The notes: generated from the letters alone by a model not told the origin. Positions 25,810 through 35,304 are shown, numbered from the stretch's first letter. The stretch: DNA of 64,000 nt from Histidinibacterium aquaticum (GCF_008710275.1 NZ_VYQE01000005.1:124001-188000); one strand, 5' to 3'. A program made the numbers and translations.

Positions 25810-27363
25810 ATGTCCGCTTCCGACGCCCCCAAGCTCTACGCATCCCGAGAGCCGGTCTTTCCGCGCCGAGTCTCGGGCTTCTTCCGCCGCATGAAGTGGT
25901 GGATCATGGGCGTGACGCTCGGCATCTACTACCTGCTGCCCTGGATCCGCTGGGACCGGGGGCCGGAGATGCCGAACCAGGCGGTTCTGCTGGACCTCGC
26001 CGACCGGCGGTTCTTCTTCTTCTGGATCGAGATCTGGCCGCACGAATTCTACTTCGTCGCGGGCCTTCTGGTCATGGCGGGACTGGGCCTCTTCCTCTTC
26101 ACCTCGGCGTTGGGCCGGGTCTGGTGCGGCTATGCCTGCCCGCAGACTGTCTGGACCGACCTCTTCATCCTGACCGAGCGGTGGATCGACGGCGACCGGA
26201 ACGCTCGGATTCGGCTCTGGAATGCGCCGTGGTCGGCCAAGAAGGTTCGCCTACGCGTGACCAAGTACATTGTCTGGGCGCTGATCGGGCTGGCGACGGG
26301 CGGCGCCTGGATTTTCTATTTCGCGGATGCCCCGACTCTCGCGGTCGATCTCGTGACCGGGCAGGCGCATCCGGTCGCCTACACCACCATGGCGATCCTG
26401 ACCTTCACCACCGTCTTCATGGGCGGCGTCGCGCGCGAGCAGGTCTGCATCTACGCCTGCCCCTGGCCGCGCATCCAGGCGGCGATGATGGACGAGAGCA
26501 CCATCACCATCGGTTACCGGGACTGGCGGGGCGAACCGCGCGGCAAGGGCAACGTCAAGCGCCGCAGCGCCGCGAAGGCCGAAGCGGCCGCCCGGGTCTC
26601 GCAGGCGGCGGGCGAGCCTGCCGGCCGGCAGTATCCGCCAACTCCCTACCCGGGCCACGAGAACAAGCTCGGCGCCTGGCCTTCGCCCGACCCGGCAGTG
26701 GCGCGCGGGGATTGCATCGACTGCATGGCCTGCGTGAACGTCTGTCCCATGGGGATCGACATCCGGAACGGTCAGCAGATGGAGTGCATCACCTGCGGTC
26801 TCTGCATCGACGCCTGCGACGAGGTCATGGGCAAGATCGGCAAGCCGCGAGGGCTCATCGACTACTTCGCGCTCCAGGACGAGCAGGTCGAGCGCGCGGG
26901 CGGCACGCCGACGAAGATCTGGAAGCACATCTTCCGCCCCCGGACCATCGTCTACACCTCGCTCTGGTCGCTGATCGGCGCGGCTCTGATCTTCGCGCTC
27001 TTCATGCAGCCCGACATCGACCTGACGGTCGCGCCGGTACGCAACCCGGTCTACGTCCAGATGGCCGACGGGACGGTTCGAAACGCCTACGAGATCAGGG
27101 TGCGGAACAAGCACGGCGAGGCGCGGCCCTTCCGGATCACTCTCTCGGGCGACCCGATGCTCTACCTCGACGTCGAGGGCACGCCCTACGAGACGGTCAC
27201 CGTCCCGGCCGACAGCATGGCGCTGGAGCGGGTCTACGTCATGGCGCCCCCGGGATCGGAGCAGGCCGAGGCCGCGCGGACGGGTTTCAGGTTCTGGGTG
27301 ACGGATCTCACGAACGGGGACCGCACCTACGAGGACAGTCACTTCAACGGATTGGGACGCTGA
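25810..27363 (+). CDS. ccoG: cbb3 oxidase assembly protein CcoG (RdxA/FixG)
   Basis: A 517-residue membrane protein with several helices near the N-terminus and a polyferredoxin-like module. Two [4Fe-4S] motifs are present: C302-x2-C305-x2-C308-x3-C312 and C326-x2-C329-x2-C332-x3-C336. Further cysteine pairs are CGYACPQ (106/110) and CIYACPW (213/217). CcoG is thought to reduce Cu(II) for delivery to the oxidase's Cu-B. A periplasmic IgG-like C-terminal domain covers about 410-517. It is first in ccoGHIS, with an FNR box upstream and a one-base gap to ccoH. Confidence 0.95.
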   Translation: MSASDAPKLYASREPVFPRRVSGFFRRMKWWIMGVTLGIYYLLPWIRWDRGPEMPNQAVLLDLADRRFFFFWIEIWPHEFYFVAGLLVMAGLGLFLFTSALGRVWCGYACPQTVWTDLFILTERWIDGDRNARIRLWNAPWSAKKVRLRVTKYIVWALIGLATGGAWIFYFADAPTLAVDLVTGQAHPVAYTTMAILTFTTVFMGGVAREQVCIYACPWPRIQAAMMDESTITIGYRDWRGEPRGKGNVKRRSAAKAEAAARVSQAAGEPAGRQYPPTPYPGHENKLGAWPSPDPAVARGDCIDCMACVNVCPMGIDIRNGQQMECITCGLCIDACDEVMGKIGKPRGLIDYFALQDEQVERAGGTPTKIWKHIFRPRTIVYTSLWSLIGAALIFALFMQPDIDLTVAPVRNPVYVQMADGTVRNAYEIRVRNKHGEARPFRITLSGDPMLYLDVEGTPYETVTVPADSMALERVYVMAPPGSEQAEAARTGFRFWVTDLTNGDRTYEDSHFNGLGR

Positions 27364-27364
27364 G

Positions 27365-27811
27365 ATGGAAATCAGGGGACAGCATGTGCTCGCGGGCTTC
27401 GGACTGGCCTTCGGCGTGATCATCGCGGTGAACATGACGCTGGCGACGCAGGCGGTGAAGACCTTCCCGGGGCTGGAGGTGAAGAACTCCTACGTCGCCT
27501 CGCAGCACTTCGACGACGACCGCGCGGCGCAGGAGGCGCTGGGCTGGGAGGTCGGCGCGGCGCTGGAGGGCGACGAGCTCGTCCTGAGCATCACCGATCC
27601 CGACGGGACACCGGTCATACCCGCCAGGATCGCCGGGACTTTCGGGCGTCCGACGAGCGTGGCGGAGGACCAGTCGCCCGCCTTCGTCTTCGACGGTCTC
27701 GTGCATCGGGCGAAGGTCGAGGCGGGCCCGGGGAACTGGAACCTGCGGCTCGAGGCGGTGGCGCAGGACGGCACCGAGTTCCGCCAGCGCCTGGTGGTGG
27801 AGACCCGCTGA
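27365..27811 (+). CDS. ccoH: cbb3 oxidase assembly protein CcoH (FixH)
   Basis: A 148-residue protein with one N-terminal membrane helix (about 9-28, VLAGFGLAFGVIIAVNMTLA) and a periplasmic beta domain, matching FixH/CcoH, which interacts with the oxidase and is needed for its stability. VKNSYVASQHFDDDRAAQEALGW is the conserved FixH segment after the helix. The stop overlaps the ccoI ATG by one base. Confidence 0.93.
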   Translation: MEIRGQHVLAGFGLAFGVIIAVNMTLATQAVKTFPGLEVKNSYVASQHFDDDRAAQEALGWEVGAALEGDELVLSITDPDGTPVIPARIAGTFGRPTSVAEDQSPAFVFDGLVHRAKVEAGPGNWNLRLEAVAQDGTEFRQRLVVETR

Positions 27812-29991
27812 TGGCCATGGCCGAGCAGACCGGCCCGGCGGCCTGTCCGGGGTGCCTTGTCGGGCCCGAGATCGCGCGTCGCGCGGACGAGGGCCGGCGG
27901 GGCGAGGGCGGGACGGTGCAGCTGGCGCTCCCGACCATCCACTGCGCCGCCTGCATCTCCGGCGTCGAGCGCGGGCTGCTCGATATGCCGGGGGTCAACG
28001 ACGTGCGGGTCAACCTGACCCGCAAGCGGGCGACGGTCCGGGTGGCCGACGGCCTCGAGCCTTCGGCGCTGGTCTCGCGTCTCGCGGCGCTGGGCTACGA
28101 GGCGCAGCCGCTGGATACGGCGACCCTCTCGGCGAGCGAAAGCGACCGCACGGCGCGCGACCTGCTCATGCGGCTCGGCGTCGCCGGCTTCGCGATGATG
28201 AACGTGATGCTGCTTTCCGTCGCGGTCTGGTCCGGCGCGACCGACGCCACGCGCGACCTCTTTCACTGGCTGAGCGCCATGATCGCCCTGCCGACGGTGC
28301 TCTACTCCGCGCAGCCCTTCTTCCGGTCCGCCGCGGGCGCGCTGCGCGGCCGCCGGCTCAACATGGACGTGCCGATTTCGCTGGCCATCGGGCTCGCGGT
28401 GGGGATGTCGCTCTTCGAGACCATCAATCACGGCGAGCACGCCTATTTCGACGCCGCCCTTTCGCTGACATTCTTCCTGCTGGCCGGCCGGGTGCTTGAC
28501 CAGAAGACGCGGGGCGCCGCGCGCTCCGCCGCCGCCGAACTCGCGGCGCTCGAGTCCCCTGTCGCCCTGCGGCTCGGGACCGAGGGGGCGGAGACCGTGA
28601 GGCTCTCGGAGGTCGCGGTCGGTGACCTGCTGTCGGTCCGTCCCGGCGCGCGGGTGCCGGTCGACGGCGTCGTGACCGAGGGCGAGAGCGAGATCGACCG
28701 CGCCTTCCTGACCGGGGAGACGGATCCCGTCCCCGTCGGAACCGGGGCGGAGCTGCGGGCGGGCGAGGTCAATCTCACCGGCCTCCTGACCCTGCAGGCG
28801 ACGGCCGTGGGCGAGGACACGCTCCTGCACGGGCTCGCCGATCTGGTGTCCGTCGCGGAGGAGGCGAAGTCGCGCTACACCTCGCTCGCGGACCGGGCGG
28901 CGCGGATCTATGCGCCACTGGTGCACCTGCTGGCGCTCGTCGGGTTCATCGTCTGGATCGCGGCGACCGGCGACGCGCGAGTCGCGCTGGGCGTGGCCGT
29001 CTCGCTGCTCATCATCACCTGTCCCTGCGCCCTCGGCCTTGCCGTTCCGGCTGTCTCGACCGTCTCCTCCGGGCGGCTCTATCGCCAGGGGCTCCTGGTG
29101 AAACACGGGACAGCCCTCGAGCGGCTGGCCGAGGTCGACGCGGTCGTCTTCGACAAGACGGGGACCCTCACGCTGGGCCGACCCTCTCTCGTGGCGGCGG
29201 AGGACGTGCCAGCCGAGACCCTCGCCTTGGCCGCGGCGCTCGCCCAGGGGTCGGACCATCCCCGCTCGCGGGCCGTCGTGGCGGCGGCTGAGGGTCGGGG
29301 GCTGGCGCTCCCCGAGGTCACGGAGCTGACCGAGCTGCCGGGTTACGGGGTCTCGGCCCTTTACCGCGGTGAGCGCGTGCAGCTCGGACGGGCGGACTGG
29401 CTGGGGTCCGAGGGGTCCGGCACGGTGCTGGCCCGAGAGGGTGTCGCCATCGTGAGCTTCGCCTTCCGCGACGACCTGCGGCCCGGCGCGGCGCAGCTCG
29501 TCGCCACGCTCAAGACCCGGGGTCTTCCAGTGCGGCTGCTCTCGGGAGACGGCGAGGGGCCGGTGCGTGACCTGGCCCAGAGCCTGGGGATCGAGGACTG
29601 GCGCGCCGGGATGCTCCCCGGCGAAAAGGCAGAGGACGTGGCCCGCATGGCCGAAGCCGGGCGCAAGGTGCTCATGGTCGGTGACGGGCTCAACGACGTG
29701 GGTGCGCTCGCCCAGGCCCATGTTTCCATCGCCCCCGCCTCGGCGCTCGAAGCGGCGCGCGTTGCGGCGGACGTGGTTCTCGTCTCGCCGGACCTGTCGC
29801 GGGTGGCCGAGGCGCTGCGGATCGCCCGGATCGCCCGGCGGCGCATTCTCGAGAACTTCTCGATCGCCGCACTCTACAACGCCATCGCGATCCCGCTCGC
29901 CTTTGCCGGGCTCGCGACGCCGCTGTCGGCCGCGATCGCCATGTCGAGCAGCTCCATCATGGTCTCGCTCAACGCGCTCCGGAGCCGCTGA
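27811..29991 (+). CDS. ccoI: Copper-exporting P1B-type ATPase CcoI (FixI)
   Basis: A 726-residue inner-membrane ATPase that supplies copper for cbb3 assembly. The N-terminal heavy-metal domain has C45-AA-C48, the transmembrane metal site is C404-P-C406, the phosphorylated Asp is D448 in DKTGTLT, and MVGDGLNDVGAL closes the hinge. An extra pair C12/C15 (CPGC) at the N-terminus is common in FixI. This is the low-rate copper ATPase used for enzyme loading rather than detoxification, judged from operon position. It overlaps ccoH and ccoS by one base each. Confidence 0.95.
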   Translation: MAMAEQTGPAACPGCLVGPEIARRADEGRRGEGGTVQLALPTIHCAACISGVERGLLDMPGVNDVRVNLTRKRATVRVADGLEPSALVSRLAALGYEAQPLDTATLSASESDRTARDLLMRLGVAGFAMMNVMLLSVAVWSGATDATRDLFHWLSAMIALPTVLYSAQPFFRSAAGALRGRRLNMDVPISLAIGLAVGMSLFETINHGEHAYFDAALSLTFFLLAGRVLDQKTRGAARSAAAELAALESPVALRLGTEGAETVRLSEVAVGDLLSVRPGARVPVDGVVTEGESEIDRAFLTGETDPVPVGTGAELRAGEVNLTGLLTLQATAVGEDTLLHGLADLVSVAEEAKSRYTSLADRAARIYAPLVHLLALVGFIVWIAATGDARVALGVAVSLLIITCPCALGLAVPAVSTVSSGRLYRQGLLVKHGTALERLAEVDAVVFDKTGTLTLGRPSLVAAEDVPAETLALAAALAQGSDHPRSRAVVAAAEGRGLALPEVTELTELPGYGVSALYRGERVQLGRADWLGSEGSGTVLAREGVAIVSFAFRDDLRPGAAQLVATLKTRGLPVRLLSGDGEGPVRDLAQSLGIEDWRAGMLPGEKAEDVARMAEAGRKVLMVGDGLNDVGALAQAHVSIAPASALEAARVAADVVLVSPDLSRVAEALRIARIARRRILENFSIAALYNAIAIPLAFAGLATPLSAAIAMSSSSIMVSLNALRSR

Positions 29992-30149
29992 TGGACGTCC
30001 TCGTCTACCTCATCCCGGTTTCGCTGGGGCTCGGCCTTCTCGGGCTCGGGGCCTTCTGGTGGACTCTGCGCTCCCGGCAGTACGACGACCCCGAGGGCGA
30101 CAAGCACCGGATCCTCCGGACGGACTACGACGAGCATCCAAAGGAGTAG
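29991..30149 (+). CDS. ccoS: cbb3 oxidase maturation protein CcoS (FixS)
   Basis: A short gene of 52 codons. The protein starts MDVLVYLIPVSLGLGLLG, a single membrane helix, continues with FWWTLRSRQYDDPEGDKHRIL, and ends DEHPKE. The helix followed by SxQYDDPEGD is the FixS/CcoS signature; the protein is needed to insert haem b and copper into CcoN. Its ATG overlaps the ccoI stop (TGATG), placing it at the end of ccoGHIS. It is convergent with the nitroreductase gene six bases on. Confidence 0.95.
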   Translation: MDVLVYLIPVSLGLGLLGLGAFWWTLRSRQYDDPEGDKHRILRTDYDEHPKE

Positions 30150-30155
30150 CGCGGC

Positions 30156-30845
30156 TCAGAGAACCGACATGATCTCGTCGAGTGGCTTCTTCATCGTCGC
30201 CACCTTGGGGATCGTGGCGTCCGGCGCGGGCTCCCCGACGGCGAGGATCATCACCGGCTTCTCGGAGGCCGGGCGCCTGAGAAGGCCATTGAGGAACTTC
30301 ATCGGGTTCGGTGTATGCGTCAGGCAGGCGAGCCCGGAGTGATGCAATGCCGAGATCAGGAAGCCAGTCGCGATGCCGACGCTCTCGGGCACGTAGTAGT
30401 TCTTGAAGCGCGTGCCGTCCTCGAACTCGCCCCAGCGCTGGGCGAAGACGACGATCAGCCAGGGGGCGGTCGTCAGGTGCGGCTTGTCGACACCGGTGCC
30501 GAGGGGCTCCAGCGCCTTGATCCACTCGTCCCCGCCGCCGCCGTCGTAGAAGGCGCGCTCTTCCTCCTCGGCCGCCTCGCGGATCTGCGCCTTGAGATCG
30601 GGCGACCGGACGCAGGCGAAGTGCCAGGGCTGGTGGTTCGCGCCGGAGGGGGCGCGGCCCGCGGTATGCACGCAATCCTCGATCACGTCGCGCGAGACCT
30701 CGGTTTCGGCGAAGTCGCGGACCGTGTGACGGGTCGACATGAACTCGAAGTAGGCACGGGCGGCCGCGCGGCGGTCGGCATCCGTCATGTCCTGCTGGTC
30801 GGGGAGGGGAATGGGCTCGTAGGAGAGATCGGACTTCGCGAACAT
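30156..30845 (-). CDS. FMN-dependent nitroreductase family protein, iodotyrosine deiodinase-like
   Basis: A 229-residue flavoprotein of the nitroreductase fold. RHTVRDFAE with the following APSGANHQPWHF binds FMN, and the C-terminal part (LTHTPNPMKFLNGLLRRP, EKPVMILAVGEPA) closely recalls the iodotyrosine deiodinase (IYD/BluB-like) branch, which reduces halogenated phenols; the lid segment FYDGGGGDEWIKALEP fits. The actual substrate is unknown. I chose the ATG at 30845, which overlaps the aroQ stop (TGATG), over an upstream ATG at 30857; translational coupling supports this. Confidence 0.82.
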   Translation of the reverse strand: MFAKSDLSYEPIPLPDQQDMTDADRRAAARAYFEFMSTRHTVRDFAETEVSRDVIEDCVHTAGRAPSGANHQPWHFACVRSPDLKAQIREAAEEEERAFYDGGGGDEWIKALEPLGTGVDKPHLTTAPWLIVVFAQRWGEFEDGTRFKNYYVPESVGIATGFLISALHHSGLACLTHTPNPMKFLNGLLRRPASEKPVMILAVGEPAPDATIPKVATMKKPLDEIMSVL

Positions 30846-31279
30846 CAGAGCACCCACCCCGCCATGCGCCGCAGGGCCAGCGTGTAGCCCATCGTGCCGC
30901 AGCCCGCGATCACGCCGTCGGCGCGGGCAGCGATGTAGGAATGATGCCGGAAGGGCTCGCGGGCGTGGACGTTGGAGATGTGCAGCTCGATCACCCGGCC
31001 CTCGAAAGCGTTGAGCGCATCGAGGATCGCGACCGAGGTATGGGTATAGGCCCCGGCGTTGATGATGATGCCCTCGCAGGTGCCGCGGGCCTGCTGGATG
31101 CGGTCGACGATCTCGCCCTCGTGGTTCGACTGGCCGAACTCGGTCTCGAGCCCCAGCTCGCTGCCCGTCTCGGCACAGGCCGCCGCCACGTCGTCGAGCG
31201 TCTCGGAGCCGTATATCTCCGGCTGGCGCTGGCCCAGCAGGTTCAGGTTCGGCCCGTTCAGGATCAGGATTTTCGGCAT
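30845..31279 (-). CDS. aroQ: Type II 3-dehydroquinate dehydratase
   Basis: A 144-residue cytoplasmic enzyme of the shikimate pathway, forming 3-dehydroshikimate; it works as a dodecamer. Signatures are [19 protein letters not shown] with catalytic Tyr23, [10 protein letters not shown], and [17 protein letters not shown] with catalytic His100. Length is normal. Its GGAGGGG ribosome site is four bases upstream of the ATG and falls in the 3' arm of a hairpin at 31283-31305. Confidence 0.96.
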   Translation of the reverse strand: MPKILILNGPNLNLLGQRQPEIYGSETLDDVAAACAETGSELGLETEFGQSNHEGEIVDRIQQARGTCEGIIINAGAYTHTSVAILDALNAFEGRVIELHISNVHAREPFRHHSYIAARADGVIAGCGTMGYTLALRRMAGWVL

Positions 31280-31282
31280 GTC

Positions 31283-31305
31283 CCCTCCGCCATGGTCGCG
31301 GAGGG
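31283..31305 (-). promoter_or_regulatory. Hairpin covering the aroQ ribosome site
   Basis: A perfect 8-bp stem CCCTCCGC / GCGGAGGG with a 7-base loop, read on the minus strand, ends in the aroQ Shine-Dalgarno sequence (GGAGGGG). It could sequester the site or serve as the end of the fds transcript. Confidence 0.4.
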
Positions 31306-31345
31306 TTATGGACCGGGGTGCGCGGCGGCGTCCAGTGCGGAGCGC

Positions 31346-31561
31346 TCAGGCCGGTTCGCGGATATGGCGCATCGCGTCGAGGACCATCGGACGCAGCCCC
31401 TCGCCGCCCTCGGCGACATGGTCGAAGAGCTGGCGCCGCATCCGCGGCTCCCAGAAGTCGTTGATATGCGCCGCGACCTTCTCGGGGCCGTCGTCGCCCG
31501 GCTGGCTCTCGAAGAAGGTGGCGATCTGGTTGGCCATGCGGACCATCTTGTCAGGCGACAT
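31346..31561 (-). CDS. fdsD: Formate dehydrogenase subunit delta
   Basis: A 71-residue soluble protein beginning MSPDKMVRMANQIATFF and containing HINDFWEPRMRRQL, the signature of the FdsD delta subunit of NAD-dependent molybdenum formate dehydrogenases. The subunit is small and thought to help assembly or stability of the heteromer. It overlaps the end of fdhD by 11 bases. Upstream in-frame starts inside fdhD are not supported. Confidence 0.9.
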   Translation of the reverse strand: MSPDKMVRMANQIATFFESQPGDDGPEKVAAHINDFWEPRMRRQLFDHVAEGGEGLRPMVLDAMRHIREPA

Positions 31562-32366
31562 GGGACTCTCCGGTACGGACTCGATGCGGATGGGCGTAGA
31601 GGTCGACCCCGCCTCCGCGGGCGAAGGCGGCCAGGGTGAGGCCCGCGCCCTCGGCCAGCCGCAGGGCATGGGCGGTGGGGGCGGAGACCGCGACGAGTAC
31701 GGGGCAGCCGGCCATGACGGTCTTCTGCACCATCTCGGTCGAGACGCGGGACGTGAGGACTATGGCGCCCCCGGCCGGGTCGATGCCGGCACGCGCGAGC
31801 GCGCCGATCAGCTTGTCGAGGGCATTGTGACGGCCGACGTCCTCGCGGGCGAGCACGATGCCCTCGCCGGGCCGGAGGAAGCCCGCGGCGTGGACGGCGC
31901 GCGTCCGGTCCTGGAGCGGCTGGTGCCCGCGCAGGTCATCGGTCGACCGGGCGAGATCGCCGGCCGCGAACCGGGCCCCTTCGGGAACCTCGGGCAGGGC
32001 GCGGGTGGCCTCGGAGAGCGAGTCGATGCCGCAGAGGCCGCAGCCCACGGGTCCCGCCATGTAGCGGCGCCGCTCGGCCAGGGCGGCGCGGCGGGCTTCG
32101 GGGAGCCACATGCGGGCCTCGATGCCCTCGTCGTGCATCGCCACCTCGATCTCGCCGATCTCGGCCAGGTTCGCGAACCCCTCCGTCAGGGTGAAGCCGG
32201 TGGCGAAATCCTCGATGTCCTGAGGCGTCGCCATCATCACGGCCTGGGTCGAGCCGTCGTAGACCATCGCCACGGGCGCCTCTTCCGGCAGGCTGCGGCT
32301 GATCTCGCGCGCCCCGTCCGGCTGGATCGAGGTGCCCCGGGCCGTTCTGACCGGCGTCCAGCTCAT
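31551..32366 (-). CDS. fdhD: Formate dehydrogenase accessory sulfurtransferase FdhD
   Basis: A 271-residue cytoplasmic protein. It transfers sulfur from cysteine desulfurase to the molybdenum cofactor and is essential for formate dehydrogenase activity. The conserved GPVGCGLCGIDSL holds the CxxC pair, EDVGRHNALDKLIG and LTSRVSTEMVQKTVMAGCPVLVAVSAPT are the other family signatures. In R. capsulatus the equivalent is called FdsC. Its ATG overlaps the fdsA stop (ATGA at 32363-32366). Confidence 0.95.
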   Translation of the reverse strand: MSWTPVRTARGTSIQPDGAREISRSLPEEAPVAMVYDGSTQAVMMATPQDIEDFATGFTLTEGFANLAEIGEIEVAMHDEGIEARMWLPEARRAALAERRRYMAGPVGCGLCGIDSLSEATRALPEVPEGARFAAGDLARSTDDLRGHQPLQDRTRAVHAAGFLRPGEGIVLAREDVGRHNALDKLIGALARAGIDPAGGAIVLTSRVSTEMVQKTVMAGCPVLVAVSAPTAHALRLAEGAGLTLAAFARGGGVDLYAHPHRVRTGESHVA

Positions 32367-35278
32367 TCCGCCGCCGGAAGGATGCGGCGCGAGCGCTCGG
32401 CCATCTCCTGGTACTCTTCCTGCCAGTCGGAGGGCCCGTTCGAGGCCGAGACCTGGACCGCGGTCACCTTGTACTCGGGGCAGTTCGTCGCCCAGTCGGA
32501 ATAGTCGGTGGTGATGACGTTGGCCTGCGTGCCGGGGTGGTGGAAGGTCGTGTAGACCACGCCGGGGCTCACCCGGTCCGTGACCTTGGCGCGCAGGGCG
32601 GTCTCCCCGGTGCGGCTCGCGAGCTTGACCCAGTCGCCGTCCTTCAGACCGCGGTTCTCGGCGTCGTGGGGGTGGATCTCCAGCACGTCCTCCTGGTGCC
32701 AGACGGTGTTTTGCGTGCGCCGGGTCTGGGCACCCACGTTGTACTGGCTGAGGATCCGGCCCGTGGTGAGCAGGAGCGGGAAGCGCGGGCCGGTGCGCTC
32801 GTCGGTGGCGACATACTCGGTGACGATGAAGCGTCCCTTGCCACGCATGAAGCCGTCGACGTGCATCAGCGGCGTGCCCTCGGGATGGGCCTCGTTGCAT
32901 GGCCACTGGACTGACCCCTGCTCTTCGAGCACCTCGTAGCTGACCCCGGCGAAGGAGGGCGTCGTCGCGGCGATCTCCTCCATGATCTGAGAGGGGTGCG
33001 TGTAGGTCCAGCCGGCCCCCATGGCGTTGGCCAGAAGCTGCGTGACCTCCCAGTCGGCGTAGCCGTTGCGGGGCTTCATCACCTCGCGCACGCGGTTGAT
33101 CCGGCGCTCGGCGTTGGTGAAGGTGCCGTCCTTCTCGAGGAATGTGGAGCCGGGCAGGAAGACGTGGGCGTAGTTCGCCGTCTCGTTCAGGAAGAGGTCG
33201 TGGACGATCACGCATTCCATGGCGGCGAGACCGGCCGAGACGTGCTTGGTGTCCGGGTCGGACTGCAGGATGTCCTCGCCCTGGCAGTAGAGCCCCTTGA
33301 AGCTGCCGTCGACGGCGGCGTCGAGCATGTTGGGGATGCGCAGGCCCGGCTCGGGGTCGATCTCCACACCCCAGACCCGCTCGAAGATCTCGCGGACCTC
33401 GGGATTCTTCACGTGGCGGTAGCCCGGCAGCTCGTGCGGGAAGGAGCCCATGTCGCAGGAGCCCTGCACGTTGTTCTGGCCGCGCAGCGGGTTCACGCCC
33501 ACGCCGGGCCGGCCGATGTTGCCGGTGAGCATGGCGAGGTTGGCGATGCCCATGACCGTCGTCGAGCCCTGGGAGTGCTCGGTCACGCCGAGGCCGTAGT
33601 AGATCGCCCCGTTGCCGCCCTTCGCGAAGAGCCGGGCCGCTTCGCGCAGCTCGGTGGCGGGGACGCCGGTGAGCATCTCGTTGGTCTCGGGGGCGTGCCG
33701 TTCGTCGCTGACGAAGGCGGCGTAGTCCTGGAACTCGTCCCAGTCGCAGCGCTCGCGGATGAAGGCCTCGTCGAAGAGGCCCTCCGTCACGATCACATGG
33801 GCCATGGCGGTGATGACCGCCACGTTGGTGCCGGGCCGCAGCGGCAGGTGGTGCGCCGCCTCGACATGGGCCGAGCGGACCAGATCGATCCGGCGCGGAT
33901 CGATGACGATGAGCTTCGCGCCCTGGCGCAGGCGCTTCTTGAGCCGCGAGGCGAAGACCGGATGCCCGTCGGTGGGGTTGGCGCCCATGACGATGACGAC
34001 GTCGCTGTGCTCGACGCTGTCGAAGTCCTGGGTGCCGGCCGAGGTGCCGAAGGTCTGGCCGAGGCCGTAGCCGGTGGGGGAATGGCAGACCCGGGCGCAG
34101 GTGTCGGTGTTGTTGTTGCGGAAGACGGCGCGGGCGAGCTTCTGGACGAGGTAGGTCTCCTCGTTCGTGCAGCGGCTCGAGGTGATGACGCCGAGCGACT
34201 TCTGCCCGTATTTCTGCTGGATGCCCTTGAGGCGCGTCGCGGTGAACTCCAGCGCCTCCTCCCAGCTGACCTCGCGCCAGGGCTCGTTGATCGTCTCCCG
34301 GATCATCGGGTTGAGGATCCGGTCCTTGTGGCTGGCGTAGCCGTAGGCGAAGCGGCCCTTGACGCAGCTGTGCCCGCGGTTGGCCTTGCCGTGCTTATAG
34401 GGCTCCATCCGGACCAGGCGGTCGCCGTTGAGCTCGGCCTTGAAGGAGCAGCCGACCCCGCAATAGGCGCAGGTCGTCACGACAGAGCGGTTGGGCGTGC
34501 CCATCTCGGCCACGGACTTTTCCTGCAGGGTCGCGGTCGGGCAGGCCTGCACGCAGGCGCCGCAGGAGACGCAGTCCGACGAGAGGAAATCGTCGCCCGC
34601 CATCCCGGCGGAGACGCGGCTTTCGAAGCCGCGTCCCTCGATCGTCAGGGCGAAGGTGCCCTGCACCTCCTCGCAGGCGCGGACGCAGCGCGAGCAGACG
34701 ATGCATTTCGACGGGTCGTAGGAGAAATATGGGTTGCTGTCGTCCTTGGGGATGTAGCGCGGGTTCGCCTCCTCCGGACCGCGCCAGCGCGCGTCGGACT
34801 GGGAGCGGTAGTGGCCCGTCGTCGGGTCGTAGTGGTTTTCGCCCGGCGTGTAGCGCACGTCGCGCAGGCCGACCTCGCCCGCCGCGTCCTGCAACTCGCA
34901 GTCGCCGTTCGCGGCGCAGGTCAGGCAGTCGAGCGGGTGGTCGGAGATGTAGAGCTCCATTACGCCGCGCCGGATCTTCTGGACCTTGTCGGACTGGGTA
35001 TGGACCTTCATCCCCTCGGTCACGGGGGTCGTGCAGGAGGCGGGCGTCCCGCGCCGCCCCTCGATCTCGACGACGCAGAGCCGGCAGGAGCCGAAGGCCT
35101 CGACGCTATCGGTCGCGCAGAGCTTGGGGACGGAGAGGCCCGCCTCGGCCGCGGCGCGCATGACGGAGGTTCCCCCGGGCACCGTCACCTCGAAGCCGTC
35201 GATCGTCAGCGTGACCGGGGCGCCGGTCCTGGCCGGGGTGCCCATGTCGCGGTCGTCGGGGATGATGAAGTCCTTCAT
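32363..35278 (-). CDS. fdsA: NAD-dependent formate dehydrogenase subunit alpha
   Basis: A 971-residue bis-MGD molybdoenzyme that oxidises formate to CO2. Cofactor ligands can be read in order: [2Fe-2S] C54, C65, C68, C82; His-ligated cluster H114, C118, C121, C127; two ferredoxin clusters C192/195/198/202 and C236/239/242/246; the proximal [4Fe-4S] C270, C273, C277, C305. The molybdenum ligand is C398 in CARVCHSP, a cysteine rather than selenocysteine. The start at 35278 gives the normal N-terminal ferredoxin domain. The electrons pass to FdsG/FdsB and NAD. Confidence 0.96.
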   Translation of the reverse strand: MKDFIIPDDRDMGTPARTGAPVTLTIDGFEVTVPGGTSVMRAAAEAGLSVPKLCATDSVEAFGSCRLCVVEIEGRRGTPASCTTPVTEGMKVHTQSDKVQKIRRGVMELYISDHPLDCLTCAANGDCELQDAAGEVGLRDVRYTPGENHYDPTTGHYRSQSDARWRGPEEANPRYIPKDDSNPYFSYDPSKCIVCSRCVRACEEVQGTFALTIEGRGFESRVSAGMAGDDFLSSDCVSCGACVQACPTATLQEKSVAEMGTPNRSVVTTCAYCGVGCSFKAELNGDRLVRMEPYKHGKANRGHSCVKGRFAYGYASHKDRILNPMIRETINEPWREVSWEEALEFTATRLKGIQQKYGQKSLGVITSSRCTNEETYLVQKLARAVFRNNNTDTCARVCHSPTGYGLGQTFGTSAGTQDFDSVEHSDVVIVMGANPTDGHPVFASRLKKRLRQGAKLIVIDPRRIDLVRSAHVEAAHHLPLRPGTNVAVITAMAHVIVTEGLFDEAFIRERCDWDEFQDYAAFVSDERHAPETNEMLTGVPATELREAARLFAKGGNGAIYYGLGVTEHSQGSTTVMGIANLAMLTGNIGRPGVGVNPLRGQNNVQGSCDMGSFPHELPGYRHVKNPEVREIFERVWGVEIDPEPGLRIPNMLDAAVDGSFKGLYCQGEDILQSDPDTKHVSAGLAAMECVIVHDLFLNETANYAHVFLPGSTFLEKDGTFTNAERRINRVREVMKPRNGYADWEVTQLLANAMGAGWTYTHPSQIMEEIAATTPSFAGVSYEVLEEQGSVQWPCNEAHPEGTPLMHVDGFMRGKGRFIVTEYVATDERTGPRFPLLLTTGRILSQYNVGAQTRRTQNTVWHQEDVLEIHPHDAENRGLKDGDWVKLASRTGETALRAKVTDRVSPGVVYTTFHHPGTQANVITTDYSDWATNCPEYKVTAVQVSASNGPSDWQEEYQEMAERSRRILPAAE

Positions 35279-35304
35279 GCGGGGGCTCCGGTCGAGTGGC
35301 GGTG

